This document shows positions 54,983 to 63,989 of a DNA stretch of 64,000 nt, one piece after another. Under the pieces are notes generated by a model, which saw nothing but the letters and a program-made list of their open reading frames with translations, was not told the origin of the DNA and searched no databases. This DNA is from Gimesia maris (GTDB lineage: Bacteria; Planctomycetota; Planctomycetia; Planctomycetales; Planctomycetaceae): contig NZ_CP042910.1 in assembly GCF_008298035.1 (NCBI RefSeq), positions 7,068,001-7,132,000 on the forward strand, in the 5' to 3' direction. The number at the start of each line of letters is the position of its first letter. Within the stretch, counting starts at the first letter, position 1. The position numbers and the translations under genes were made by a program.

Positions 54983-56074
54983 TCAGACCGGAACCTGCAA
55001 TGCCAGTTTATACTGTTCCACAGTTTTCTCAACCATGGTCTCAACCCGGAATTCCTGCCGGACCAGTTCTCGAGCCGATTCTCCCATCGCCCGCGCTTTC
55101 AGGGGATCATCCAGTAGTTTCAGGATACTGCTTGCCAGTATTTCACTGTTCGAGGGAGGAATCACCAGCCCTGTTTCCCCATCGCGGATTACAGAATAGA
55201 TCCCGCCAACCCCGGTCGCAATCACGGGCTTGGCTAATGCCATCGCTTCCAGCATAATCGTACCCAGACCCTGCCTGAGTGAAGCCAGGCAGAAAATATC
55301 CATTGCTTCCAGAGAAATGGAAAAGTCATACAGATTAGGAACAAAGGTCACGTTTTCAGAAATTTCCAGATCCCGGACCAGATGCCGCAAATTACTTTCC
55401 TCCGGGCCTGCTCCCGAAACTAAAAATTGAACATGCGGATTCACTTCCAGCACGCGACTGGCTGCCCCCAGAAAGTAAGGCAGCCCCTTGATCGTCTCCA
55501 GCGGGCCTGCTGTACCTACAACAGGCTCATGATCGCGGGACAGGACAGGGATATGCTGTGACTGCTCAGGTACATCTACTCCACTGGGAATTACCAGCAC
55601 AAAATCTTCGGGCAAACCGGTGCGGGCTATCAAGTCTTTTTTAACAGACTCGCTGACAGTGATAATTCTCCTGCACCACCGCATATCGATCCGCAGACGC
55701 TCATCACTCTGCAGGTAGTCATTCACCGTCAGCAGAAAAGGACGTTTCAGTTTGCGGGCCAGCCACTGCCCCTGTGACAATACATGGCGTGACTGGATAT
55801 GAATCAGATCAGGTGGCTTCTTTTCCAGTTCCTGTTTGACGAGATGTAAAAGCAGGTGTCCCAGCATCGGTACATTCAGATTCCGGTACTCTTTAATGTC
55901 CAGTTTCGATCGCAGGCCGGGATCAACTTTTGTCGCATTGGGACAGACCACCCTGGCAGCAATCCCATAAGCGGCCGTGTATTGTGCCAGTCGCAGGGTA
56001 TAGGCTGAGGTACCTCTGACTTCAAAAGGCCCTGCAAATAACAATACATCAAGAGGTGAATCTGCTTTACTCAT
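54983..56074 (-). CDS. Glycosyltransferase family 4 protein
   Basis: A 363-residue GT-B glycosyltransferase. The N-terminal acceptor domain has the early Gly-rich loop GPFEVRGTSAYTLRLA (about residues 15-30) and HIQSRH. The C-terminal nucleotide-sugar domain shows the GTAGPLETIKGLPYFLGA turn (about 195-212), and the EX7E-type donor motif within QGLGTIMLEAMALAKPVIATGVGG (about 276-299). Such enzymes build lipopolysaccharide, capsule or other glycans from an NDP-sugar. The specific sugar is not deducible. It lies between CinA (68 bases) and a hypothetical membrane protein gene (67 bases) on the same strand. Confidence 0.9.
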   Translation of the reverse strand: MSKADSPLDVLLFAGPFEVRGTSAYTLRLAQYTAAYGIAARVVCPNATKVDPGLRSKLDIKEYRNLNVPMLGHLLLHLVKQELEKKPPDLIHIQSRHVLSQGQWLARKLKRPFLLTVNDYLQSDERLRIDMRWCRRIITVSESVKKDLIARTGLPEDFVLVIPSGVDVPEQSQHIPVLSRDHEPVVGTAGPLETIKGLPYFLGAASRVLEVNPHVQFLVSGAGPEESNLRHLVRDLEISENVTFVPNLYDFSISLEAMDIFCLASLRQGLGTIMLEAMALAKPVIATGVGGIYSVIRDGETGLVIPPSNSEILASSILKLLDDPLKARAMGESARELVRQEFRVETMVEKTVEQYKLALQVPV

Positions 56075-56141
56075 TTGTATCGTTCCCGCGCTGCATGATC
56101 TGCAGACAAAACCAAAGCGATATGTTGTGACAGATTCATAT

Positions 56142-56843
56142 TCAGGAACGACGACGGGATAGTGGAGGTGAGAGAATTTCGTTCAGAATAATGGCCTGCT
56201 GAAATGATTTACGATCGCGCAGCAACTCACGAATTTGTCTGCTTCCACCTCTTTTACCATCAGAGGAGTGCCGCGTTTCATTTTCTTTCGAACCAAAGAG
56301 GTCTGACTGAGGGCGACTGGCTTCGTTGTCGGCCTTGCGGTGAATTCTGCTTTGAAGATGTTTCTTCTGACTCTTCTCGATCCGATCACGCATCGAGCCG
56401 CCTAATCGTTTCTGGCGGGCTTCTTCCTGCAGTTCTGCCCGTTCGCGGGCGGAAACTTGAACCTTGGGTTCTTTCACCGTTTTCTGCGGGGAGACGGTTT
56501 TGCTGCCTTGCTGAGCTTTACGTCTCTGTGGCCGAGAAGGTTGTTTTTCCCGGCGACGTCTGGCAGGAGGTTGTGGGACGCTGGTGGTTGCCTGGACATC
56601 GTCTTCAAAGGAATCCACTTCGACTGGTTTCCCCTTTTTCTCCGCCTGGGGATTCATGGCCTCCTGCAGAAATTTTTCAAGTTCTTTCTGCAGTGCGGCT
56701 TTCTCTTTGACTTTCCCCGGTTGCGGTTTATTTTTTTCCTTGGCTATATTACCGATCGCACTTGCGGCGCTGATCAACAGGAAAATGACTCCGACAATCA
56801 CGCCGATAATATCATCGCCAGCTGCCAGTATTGGAAATTCCAT
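56142..56843 (-). CDS. Hypothetical membrane-anchored basic protein
   Basis: A 233-residue protein with one N-terminal membrane helix (about residues 8-27, IGVIVGVIFLLISAASAIG). The rest is a highly charged, low-complexity tail rich in Lys, Arg, Gln and Glu (for example RRRREKQPSRPQRRKAQQ, about 96-113), likely disordered, ending with a short helical region RQIRELLRDRKSFQQAIILNEILSPP. I do not recognise a family. It lies 68 bases downstream of the flotillin-like gene and may be a planctomycete-specific part of the NfeD-FloA membrane system; this is inferred from context only. Confidence 0.65.
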   Translation of the reverse strand: MEFPILAAGDDIIGVIVGVIFLLISAASAIGNIAKEKNKPQPGKVKEKAALQKELEKFLQEAMNPQAEKKGKPVEVDSFEDDVQATTSVPQPPARRRREKQPSRPQRRKAQQGSKTVSPQKTVKEPKVQVSARERAELQEEARQKRLGGSMRDRIEKSQKKHLQSRIHRKADNEASRPQSDLFGSKENETRHSSDGKRGGSRQIRELLRDRKSFQQAIILNEILSPPLSRRRS

Positions 56844-56911
56844 AACTTGATTCCAGTCCTTCTAATCCTGTCACACAGACTGACTTCTTCCCGAATCCGC
56901 TGTAACACAGC

Positions 56912-57961
56912 CTATGAGGAAGGGGTCATTTCCCGTTCGGGGGTTGCAATGGCATCACGCATCTTCGTATCAGCCTGGACGTTTTTCAGTTCATAGTAAT
57001 CCATCAGGCCCATTTTCTTACTACGAAACGCACTGGCAATCGCCTGCGGAACCTTGGCTTCCGCCAATACGACTTTCGCCCGGTTTTCCTGTGTCAGTGC
57101 TACCATTTCCTGCTCACGCGCCTTCTGTTCCGCACGTCGTTGTTCTGCTTTGGCCTGCGCCACACGCATCTCTGCTTCCGCATGATCTGCCTGCAAGCGG
57201 GCACCGATATTTTCGCCCACATCAACATCAGCAATATCAATCGAAACAATCGTATAAGCGGTCTGTTTCTCCAGGCCTTCATTCAATACGATCTGCGTAA
57301 TTTTATCAGGGTTTTCCAGCACCTTTTTGTAGGAATCTGTTGAACCGATGGCCTGTACAATCCCCTGGCCCACCCGTGCGATTACGGTCTCTTCGGTGGC
57401 ACCGCCGACCAGCTGTTTCAGGTTCGTCCGTACGGTGACACGGGCTCGTACATTCAACTGAATTCCATCGCCGGCTACGGCATCCAGAGTGCTGTTCGTC
57501 TTGCGGGAATCCGGACAGTCAATGACCTTGGGATAAACACTCGTCCGGACTGCATCCAGAATATCACGCCCGGCCAGGTCAATCGCCTGTGCCGACTGCC
57601 AGTCCAGATCAATCTTGGCCCGTTGGGCGGCAATCAAAGCCCGAATCACATTCGGCACATTTCCCCCGGCGAGATAATGTGCTTCCAGATCCCGGGTGGA
57701 GATATCATAAGTACGGGTGACCCCTGCCTGAATCGCCATGATCTTACTGCGAACGATAATTGTGGGATTCACTTTTCGAATCGTCATCATCACCAGATTC
57801 GGAAACGAGATCTTGGCATTTGTCATTTTGCACTGAATCCACAACCCGGCAAAACGGGCGAAGACCGCAAAAAACACCAGCACGCCGAGAAAAACAACAA
57901 CCCCGACAATCCAGACAATTGTGGAACTATCTTCGGCAGCGAAAAGATTCAAGTCGTTCAT
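56912..57961 (-). CDS. floA: Flotillin-like protein FloA (UPF0365 family)
   Basis: A 349-residue membrane-associated scaffold of bacterial functional microdomains. An N-terminal hydrophobic hairpin (about residues 12-42; [20 protein letters not shown]) is followed by a segment [18 protein letters not shown] and an SPFH/band-7-like core (about 60-230) with [24 protein letters not shown]. The C-terminal helical part ([26 protein letters not shown], about 255-280) would drive oligomerisation. Length is close to the usual 330 residues. NfeD is encoded upstream on the same strand, the classical partner of FloA, although a 233-base gap separates the two genes, so FloA may have its own promoter. Confidence 0.92.
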   Translation of the reverse strand: MNDLNLFAAEDSSTIVWIVGVVVFLGVLVFFAVFARFAGLWIQCKMTNAKISFPNLVMMTIRKVNPTIIVRSKIMAIQAGVTRTYDISTRDLEAHYLAGGNVPNVIRALIAAQRAKIDLDWQSAQAIDLAGRDILDAVRTSVYPKVIDCPDSRKTNSTLDAVAGDGIQLNVRARVTVRTNLKQLVGGATEETVIARVGQGIVQAIGSTDSYKKVLENPDKITQIVLNEGLEKQTAYTIVSIDIADVDVGENIGARLQADHAEAEMRVAQAKAEQRRAEQKAREQEMVALTQENRAKVVLAEAKVPQAIASAFRSKKMGLMDYYELKNVQADTKMRDAIATPEREMTPSS

Positions 57962-58194
57962 TCCTGTTTTCCAATCCTAAGAATATCTAGAGTGCATCAC
58001 ATTTAACCATAGCGTCACTCAATCGATTATACTCGGTTCAAACGGCTCTGGAGACACTACAGTAAAACTGGACACAGTCTAGATCCAGGTGATGTTCAGA
58101 AACAGCTGTAACCAACTATTAATACCTGTTACTCCATCGTGACTTGCTTATTGTAAAGTAAATTTCGTTCAGCATCCAGAGACGACCTTCAGAT

Positions 58195-58791
58195 TCAGCT
58201 CTCTGGCACTTCAAAGTCGAGTGACTCATCAGCGATTTTATCATCGGAGGTCGTTGATTCCTCTCCTGACTTCGCCTCATCTGTATCAGGCTGTTTGACA
58301 ACCTTGACGACCAGTCTGTTCCCTTCTACCGCAATAATTTCGACATTCACCTGCGCATCCACTATCATGCCCTGGCTTTCGCAGTGGTGTCTTTCATGAT
58401 TAACGAGTACGAACCCGCTGGGGTTCAAAAGAGTTTGTGTTTTTCCAATCTTTCCGATCAGAGATTGTAAATGCTCGGTTTCTTCACGAAACCCCGTTAC
58501 CTCATCCAAAGTCGGAACTTCGTGAATCACCTTTTTCCCCCAGGCAGTATTGGGAAAGATTCGCACTGCAAACCCCAGCGTCGTGGGAATCAGTACAATC
58601 ACGCTGGCGATATAAGTCCACCATGATCCAGGGCTCGTTCCCCACCAGGCCATCCAGGCCGCCCAGACAGAACCGGCAATACTGGTTAATGCCAGAACAG
58701 CAATGATTCCGCCAGAGGGAAGAAAGATCTCGGCGACCATCATCATCAACGCGACAGCTAAAGCTAGAATTGCAATGAGTGAATAATCCAT
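58195..58791 (-). CDS. NfeD family membrane protein
   Basis: About 198 residues from ATG 58791 (MDYSLIAILALAVALMM); an upstream in-frame start at 58872 would add 27 residues that do not look like NfeD. Three or four membrane helices in the first 85 residues are followed by an OB-fold domain with LIGKIGKTQTLLNPSGFVLV (about 113-132), GMIVDAQVNVEIIAVEGNRLVVKV (about 143-166), as typical of NfeD. A Glu/Ser-rich tail ends the protein. The truncated short form without the ClpP-like protease domain is the usual partner of FloA. It probably shapes the FloA microdomain. Confidence 0.88.
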   Translation of the reverse strand: MDYSLIAILALAVALMMMVAEIFLPSGGIIAVLALTSIAGSVWAAWMAWWGTSPGSWWTYIASVIVLIPTTLGFAVRIFPNTAWGKKVIHEVPTLDEVTGFREETEHLQSLIGKIGKTQTLLNPSGFVLVNHERHHCESQGMIVDAQVNVEIIAVEGNRLVVKVVKQPDTDEAKSGEESTTSDDKIADESLDFEVPES

Positions 58792-59024
58792 CAGATCTAC
58801 AGACTTTCCGTGCGCTGTCCTTTCCCACCTTGGTTTCAAACCGGAAAAGTACAATAGTTCGAGTGAATTCAAACAGTCATTTCTATTCGTATACTCGTAC
58901 AGGACGGCAGCTTATGACGCTGCAGTCTTATTGTACCGGTTCCCATCAGCAAGGCAAGATGCGAACAGAAATTCTGATTCTGATTCGCTTTGCCGGAAGA
59001 GACTGGTGTGGGTGACACCGTCGT
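58792..59024. other. Spacer between NfeD and DUF1080 genes
   Basis: A 233-base spacer between minus-strand genes. Repeats of ATTCTG occur near 58970-58985. No hairpin, ORF or promoter stands out. Confidence 0.25.
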
Positions 59025-60086
59025 TTACGGGTCGCAGGCCAGAGACTGGCAAGGCGTACAATAAACCGGATCCGGCTGATTACTCAAATCCACAATCCAG
59101 ATATTTCGAAACCTTACCGGATTGGTATGATCCTGCAGTTTGATGGGAAACAGTTCAGGGCCTTCCTGCTTACCACCACCGGTTTTCGCGATGATGGAAT
59201 AGTCCTGATGTACGGGAACACCATTCAGCAGAACCGTTATGAAGGCATTTTTGATCTTTTCACCTTCCGCATTGAATTTGGGAGCCACAAATGCAATGTC
59301 ATATGTCTGCCAGCTGAGAGGCGGAAAACACATATTTACATCAGCCCGTTTCTGCTTGTACAGTCCTCCACACTCATTCTCAACCCCTTCCAGACCGAAC
59401 GAATCGAGAATCTGGACTTCATAGCGACTCTGCAGATAAACTCCACTGTTACTGCGAGCCTGACCTGTCGCATAAGGCATGTAAGGCAGACGAAACTCCA
59501 GATGCAGACGGAAACTGCGGTAGGTCTGCTTGAACTCGGTTCCCTCTTTCAACAGGCCTTTCTCTGTAATCTCAGCGCCTTTCAGCATATCGGTTGAAGT
59601 ACCATCAAACAGCACGGTTGCTCCGGGAGGCGGGGTGGCTCCCAGCGTGATGCTGCGGCGCTCAGTTTTCAGCAATTGACCGAGCAGATGCCCTGCCTCG
59701 TCACGAACATCAACAACACCACCATGCAGAACCTGTATCTGAAAATCACCACCGGTCAGAAATAACACATCTCCCTGCCGTACTCCTTCCAGTTCAACGC
59801 GAGCAGAACGGTCCCAGCCATTTCCCGGCAGTCCACCGTGATAAAGTGATGCAATAAATTGGCCATCACCTCGGGCAACAACCTGCAACCCCAGTGCTGT
59901 TTCGCCACACCATCCACAGTCACTGCCTATCAGACCGTAATATTCACCCTGGTATTGAAAGTCCTCATCGACCTTGTCGATATCAAGGATCGCGAATTTT
60001 TTATCCCCTTTGGGAGCCTGAGCAAATGCTGTCGAAGTCAACAGAAATTGAATCGCAAATAAACCGACCAGTGTAAGACGAAACAT
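59025..60086 (-). CDS. DUF1080 (3-keto-disaccharide hydrolase-like) secreted protein
   Basis: A 353-residue exported protein. The signal peptide is at about residues 1-22 (LTSTAFAQ cleavage). A first domain (about 25-150) is of unknown function with a Cys-rich element GSDCGWCGET. The second is the DUF1080 domain (about 155-345), a concanavalin/glucanase-like fold: FRLHLEFRLPYMPYATGQA, SNSGVYLQSRYEVQILDSFG (about 215-235), and the late QDHTNPVRFRNIWI. The family is annotated as 3-keto-disaccharide hydrolase and is very common in planctomycetes. The last 10 residues add a Cys-rich tail (CTPCQSLACDP). It diverges from the DUF3311 gene. Confidence 0.87.
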   Translation of the reverse strand: MFRLTLVGLFAIQFLLTSTAFAQAPKGDKKFAILDIDKVDEDFQYQGEYYGLIGSDCGWCGETALGLQVVARGDGQFIASLYHGGLPGNGWDRSARVELEGVRQGDVLFLTGGDFQIQVLHGGVVDVRDEAGHLLGQLLKTERRSITLGATPPPGATVLFDGTSTDMLKGAEITEKGLLKEGTEFKQTYRSFRLHLEFRLPYMPYATGQARSNSGVYLQSRYEVQILDSFGLEGVENECGGLYKQKRADVNMCFPPLSWQTYDIAFVAPKFNAEGEKIKNAFITVLLNGVPVHQDYSIIAKTGGGKQEGPELFPIKLQDHTNPVRFRNIWIVDLSNQPDPVYCTPCQSLACDP

Positions 60087-60458
60087 CTATCCCCCAGATT
60101 CTCTAATAATCGTAATCGAAAATGATCAGCAATCCTGTGTAAACCACCATTCTGAGAAGACAATCACTCATTTGCAAGCCCGGACGACTGCTTTGAATCT
60201 TAAGAATCTTCCCCGCCTGTGAAACACGTTTTTTTGTAAATAATCGTTAACACTCAACATCAGTTCTCATTGAGATCAGCAGGTTTATTGACACATTTAT
60301 AACCGGTACGTTGTGACTCATCGGAGAATTTGTCACAATAGTACCCCAGTGCGATTCAGCGGGATGTAGCGTATCCTGCTTCCCGCCCATACCAGTACTT
60401 TCATCTGGTAACAGCAAACCCACCTGAAGTGACTCTGTCGATATAGAAAAGATGACTT
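60087..60458. promoter_or_regulatory. Divergent spacer
   Basis: A 372-base region between the DUF1080 gene (minus) and DUF3311 (plus). TTGACA at 60288-60293 resembles a -35 element, but no good -10 follows at 16-18 bases. A structured inverted repeat at 60305-60345 is listed separately. No ORF or RNA gene was recognised. Confidence 0.35.
60305..60345. promoter_or_regulatory. Two-part inverted repeat upstream of DUF3311-symporter operon
   Basis: GGTAC (60305-60309) and GTACC (60341-60345) flank TTGTGAC (60311-60317) and GTCACAA (60332-60338); both pairs are exact reverse complements, with a 1 x 2 internal loop and a 14-base loop. It lies about 113 bases before the DUF3311 start. It may be an operator or a leader hairpin. 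The inner arm resembles a CRP-like TGTGA...TCACA site, but the spacing (16 bases) is not that of CRP (6). Confidence 0.45.
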
Positions 60459-60701
60459 ATGAGATACACCATTTATGGCTTGGTTGTCCTGCTTATCATC
60501 ATTCACCAGGATAACTGGTTGTGGGACGACAAACGTCTCATCTGGGGCTTTATGCCGATCACCCTGCTGTATCAGGCGGGGATTTCCATCGGTGCTGCCA
60601 TCGTCTGGTTCCTGGCCACGAAGTTTGCCTGGCCACATCACCTCGAAGAAGTTGCGCAAGAACCACCTGCCCAGGCCCAGGAATCAGGAGAAACAAAATA
60701 A
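60459..60701 (+). CDS. DUF3311 domain small membrane protein
   Basis: An 80-residue protein with two membrane helices (about residues 4-16 and 29-52). The conserved element is WLWDDKRLIWGFMPITLLYQ (about 20-39). DUF3311 proteins are encoded directly before sodium:solute symporters and are thought to be accessory subunits. Its stop codon shares one base with the symporter start (TAATG), so translational coupling is very likely. The C-terminus is a short Gln/Glu/Pro-rich tail. Confidence 0.9.
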   Translation: MRYTIYGLVVLLIIIHQDNWLWDDKRLIWGFMPITLLYQAGISIGAAIVWFLATKFAWPHHLEEVAQEPPAQAQESGETK

Positions 60702-62707
60702 TGATCCAGCTGGTAATTATCGGAATCTATTTATCGCTACTGTTGTTTCTGGGCGTCTTTTCCAGTCGGCTGTTTAAAGGAACCAGTAAGGATTACATGC
60801 TGGCCAGCCACTCAATCGGCCCCTTTCTGCTGTTGATGTCTATTTTCGGAACCACCATGACCGCATTCGCGCTCGTCGGTTCCAGTGGAGAAGCCTATAA
60901 AGAAGGCGTCGGCGTCTACGGGATGCTGGCCTCTTCCAGCGGTATCATTCACTCACTCTGCTTCTTCCTGCTGGGGATTAAACTCTGGTCCTGGGGATAC
61001 AAATACGGTTATACCACGCAGATTCAGTTTTTCCGGGACCGCCTGGAAAGTGACCGGATTGGAATCATCCTGTTCCCGATCCTGGTCGGACTGGTGATTC
61101 CCTATCTGCTGATCGGCGTGATGTCATCCGGCGTGGTGATCAGCAGTATCACAGAAGGAGCCTTTGAAAGCTCTTTTGCCGCCTACGACTATGGCGTCCC
61201 CCCCTGGCTCGGTTCGCTGGTCATCAGCCTGGTGGTGTTGATCTACGTCTTCTTTGGTGGAATGCGTGGCACCGCCTGGGCGAATACCTTTCAGACCATT
61301 GTGTTTATGGTGCTGGGCGTCGTCACCTTCGTGGTGATTTCAAGCAAGCTGGGTGGACTTGATGCCGCCAGCCATGCCGTACTGGAAAAGAACCCGTCCA
61401 AGTTAATGCGGGCCGTCGATCCAGCTGACCGGGAGCGTTATGCGGAACGTTATCAGACCTGGACTTTGATTGCCAAATACAACTATGCCCGTCGGATTCT
61501 CAAAACACTGAAGCTGACCGAAGAACAGAAAATAGAAGCCTACAAAGCATTCAAACCACGGTTCCCCAACTGGCAAACCACGGCAGAAGCCGTTTATGCC
61601 GCCAAAAATGAGCTTTATAAACTCTCAAACGAACAGATTAACAAAGCATTGTTGACTCAGGACGACCGTGTCATGCCTGACCCCTTTCCTGAAAAATGGA
61701 AACAGGGTCTGATGGCACATCATGATCTGCGCGAATACCCGCGCAGAGCCAACGCCGAAGACGAAAAAGCCAAGCTGATCTTCGCAGAGAACATTGGCCA
61801 TCCCGAGCATGACCTGGATCCGGACGATCCCTCCAAAGGGAAAAAGTGGACTATCAAGAAAGCACTCGGCGTGTACCGCGCCAGCAGCTGGGCACCGGAT
61901 GCACCACACCCGATGAGTAAGCTGGTCTTCTTCACCTACTTCTTCGTCCCCCTCTCAGTTGGTATGTTTCCTCACCTGTTCCAGCACTGGCTGACAGCAC
62001 GCAGCGCAGCCACTTTCAAACTGCCTGTCGTCGCACACCCGCTGTTTATTATGATTGTCTGGGTTCCCTGTGTGCTGGTCGGTGTCTGGGCGACTTCTGC
62101 CACATTCGAGGGGTCACCTCTCTTTCCGCCTCACTTCCCGGCGAATGCGGTGCTGGCAGCGATGGTGAAAAAAATGACCTCACCTGTCCTGGCCGGCTTC
62201 CTGACAGCAGGAATTCTGGCAGCCATCATGTCGTCGCTAGACAGTCAGTTCCTCTGTATCGGAACCATGTTTACCGAAGACATCGTCGTGCATTACGGCG
62301 GGAAAAATCGTTTTACCGATAAACAGGTTGTCTTCATGGCCCGCATGTTTATTATTGTAGTTGTGGCGATCACCTACGGATTCAGCCTGCTGGAACCGAG
62401 GCGTGTCTTCACACTGGGGGTCTGGTGTTTCAGTGGATTTTCCAGCCTGTTCCCGATTATCTTTGCCGCTGTTTACTGGAAACGGCTCACGAAAGCGGGA
62501 ACTTATGCTGGCGTCATTGTTGCCTTCGGGACCTGGCTGTATCTGTTCCGAGAAGCCAAATATGCTTTGAACCCTGATTATACTTTCCTGGGTATGATGC
62601 CCGTGGCAACGATGGTCGTCGCTTCCGCAGTCGCGATGATTCTGGTTTCCCTGGTCACTCCACCACCCAGCAAAGAGACTCTGGTCCGCTTTTTTCCCGA
62701 AGACTAG
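60701..62707 (+). CDS. Sodium:solute symporter family protein with large insertion
   Basis: About 668 residues from ATG 60701, which overlaps the DUF3311 stop (TAATG). The first six helices are regular for the SSS family, with the tract LASHSIGPFLLLMSIFGTTMTAF (about 35-57). Between residues about 217 and 405 an additional hydrophilic, helical segment of about 190 residues is inserted (YAERYQTWTLIAKYNYARR and later charged parts). Further helices follow, including the AAIMSSLDSQFLCIGT tract (about 507-522), with Ser, Thr and Asp residues near the sodium site of SSS members. Typical SSS proteins have about 500 residues. The substrate is not identifiable; carboxylates, sugars and amino acids are all known in the family. 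Confidence 0.88.
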   Translation: MIQLVIIGIYLSLLLFLGVFSSRLFKGTSKDYMLASHSIGPFLLLMSIFGTTMTAFALVGSSGEAYKEGVGVYGMLASSSGIIHSLCFFLLGIKLWSWGYKYGYTTQIQFFRDRLESDRIGIILFPILVGLVIPYLLIGVMSSGVVISSITEGAFESSFAAYDYGVPPWLGSLVISLVVLIYVFFGGMRGTAWANTFQTIVFMVLGVVTFVVISSKLGGLDAASHAVLEKNPSKLMRAVDPADRERYAERYQTWTLIAKYNYARRILKTLKLTEEQKIEAYKAFKPRFPNWQTTAEAVYAAKNELYKLSNEQINKALLTQDDRVMPDPFPEKWKQGLMAHHDLREYPRRANAEDEKAKLIFAENIGHPEHDLDPDDPSKGKKWTIKKALGVYRASSWAPDAPHPMSKLVFFTYFFVPLSVGMFPHLFQHWLTARSAATFKLPVVAHPLFIMIVWVPCVLVGVWATSATFEGSPLFPPHFPANAVLAAMVKKMTSPVLAGFLTAGILAAIMSSLDSQFLCIGTMFTEDIVVHYGGKNRFTDKQVVFMARMFIIVVVAITYGFSLLEPRRVFTLGVWCFSGFSSLFPIIFAAVYWKRLTKAGTYAGVIVAFGTWLYLFREAKYALNPDYTFLGMMPVATMVVASAVAMILVSLVTPPPSKETLVRFFPED

Positions 62708-62739
62708 GTCAGAAGAACTACGTTAAGATTATTTGAAAT

Positions 62740-62786
62740 ACAACAGGCTGTGCCGAACACCGGAAGAATGTTCCACAGCCTGTTGT
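62740..62786 (+). terminator. Strong hairpin after the symporter gene
   Basis: ACAACAGGCTGTG (62740-62752) and CACAGCCTGTTGT (62774-62786) are exact reverse complements with a 21-base loop, 33 bases after the symporter stop. No T-run follows. A terminator or 3'-end stabiliser is inferred. It is just upstream of the thioesterase start. Confidence 0.5.
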
Positions 62787-62810
62787 CGACTCACTTCTAT
62801 AGAGCCACAC

Positions 62811-63242
62811 ATGTCCTGTACTTTTAAAACAACCCGTCGTGTCGAATTCCATGAAACCGACATGGCTGGCATCGTTCACTTTGCCAACTTTTACAAGTAC
62901 ATGGAGCAGGCCGAACACGAATACTTCCGTTCGCTGGGCCTGACAATTGTCGATAAACAGGCGGACGGCTCCATTATCGGCTGGCCGAGGGTTTCCGCCC
63001 AGTGCTCGTTTGAATCACCCGCCTGTTATGGTGACCTGCTTGAGATCCGCCTCAACATTGAACGGATCGGCGTGAAGTCACTGACAATCGAATATGATCT
63101 CTGGCGGGACGAAACAAAAATTGCCAGAGGAAGAATGAAAACGGTCTGCTGTCAGTTCACACACGGCAGTCCCATGCAGTCCATCGCAATTCCCGAGCGG
63201 ATGCTGCTGAAATTTGAAGCATCCATGGATCAGGCTGAATAA
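62811..63242 (+). CDS. Hot-dog-fold acyl-CoA thioesterase (YbgC/4HBT-like)
   Basis: About 143 residues from ATG 62811. The alternative in-frame TTG 78 bases upstream lies across the terminator hairpin and is rejected. The family signature FHETDMAGIVHFANFYKYMEQAE is at about residues 13-35, including the catalytic Asp17 of 4HBT-type thioesterases. The protein is a single hot-dog domain, expected to be a tetramer. It cleaves acyl-CoA or acyl-ACP thioesters; the natural substrate is unknown. It precedes the LolD-type ATPase by 20 bases, so the two may share a transcript. Confidence 0.88.
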   Translation: MSCTFKTTRRVEFHETDMAGIVHFANFYKYMEQAEHEYFRSLGLTIVDKQADGSIIGWPRVSAQCSFESPACYGDLLEIRLNIERIGVKSLTIEYDLWRDETKIARGRMKTVCCQFTHGSPMQSIAIPERMLLKFEASMDQAE

Positions 63243-63262
63243 TCTGTGAAGCAGGGATTAAT

Positions 63263-63955
63263 ATGAATGACGCGCAACCGCAACTGATTGTCCGCGACTT
63301 ATCCAAAGCATTCTCGCTCGCGGGAGAATCACTGGCGATTCTCAATGGCGTGAACCTGAGCCTCAACAGGGGAGATGCCCTCGCCATCACCGGACCTTCG
63401 GGTTCGGGAAAAAGCACCCTGCTTTACATTCTTGGTGTGCTCGATCAACCAACGTCGGGTGAAATCATTCAATTCGGCCAGAACCCGTTTGAACTGAATG
63501 CAAAGCAGCAGGCAGAATTCCGCAACCAGAACATTGGCTTTATTTTCCAGGACCATCACCTGATGCCGCAGTTCTCGGTGCTGGAAAATGTCCTGATTCC
63601 GACCATGGTGTATCAGGGCGCCACCAGCGATGCCGAAGAACGCGCCCGCCATCTGCTCGAACGCGTCGGCCTTTCGGATCGATTGAACCATCGACCCGCC
63701 CAGATTTCCGGCGGCGAACGCCAGCGGGTCGCTGTCTGCCGCGCGTTGATTAATAATCCACGCCTGCTCCTGGCCGATGAACCCACGGGAAACCTTGACC
63801 GCACCAATACAGAATCGATCGGCAAACTATTGCTGGAAATCAACCAGGAACAGAATACCGTTCTGATCTGTGTCACACACAGTCGCGAACTGGCGACCCT
63901 GTTTCCTCAGCATCAGCGATTGCGCGACGGATCGCTCGTGACAGAAACTGCCTGA
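63263..63955 (+). CDS. ABC transporter ATP-binding protein (LolD-type)
   Basis: A 230-residue ABC ATPase of the LolD/MacB/FtsE class. All motifs are present: Walker A GPSGSGKST (about residues 44-52), Q-loop FQDHHLMP (about 94-101), signature SGGERQR (about 149-155), Walker B LLLADEPTGNLD (about 168-179) and the H-loop CVTHS (about 201-205). In this family the ATPase works with a FtsX-type permease; the next gene starts at 63990 and is probably that permease. It most likely drives lipoprotein release or export from the inner membrane, though MacB-like functions are possible. Confidence 0.92.
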   Translation: MNDAQPQLIVRDLSKAFSLAGESLAILNGVNLSLNRGDALAITGPSGSGKSTLLYILGVLDQPTSGEIIQFGQNPFELNAKQQAEFRNQNIGFIFQDHHLMPQFSVLENVLIPTMVYQGATSDAEERARHLLERVGLSDRLNHRPAQISGGERQRVAVCRALINNPRLLLADEPTGNLDRTNTESIGKLLLEINQEQNTVLICVTHSRELATLFPQHQRLRDGSLVTETA

Positions 63956-63989
63956 AAAACCAACTACAATCTTCGCAAGAGTTCGTTCT

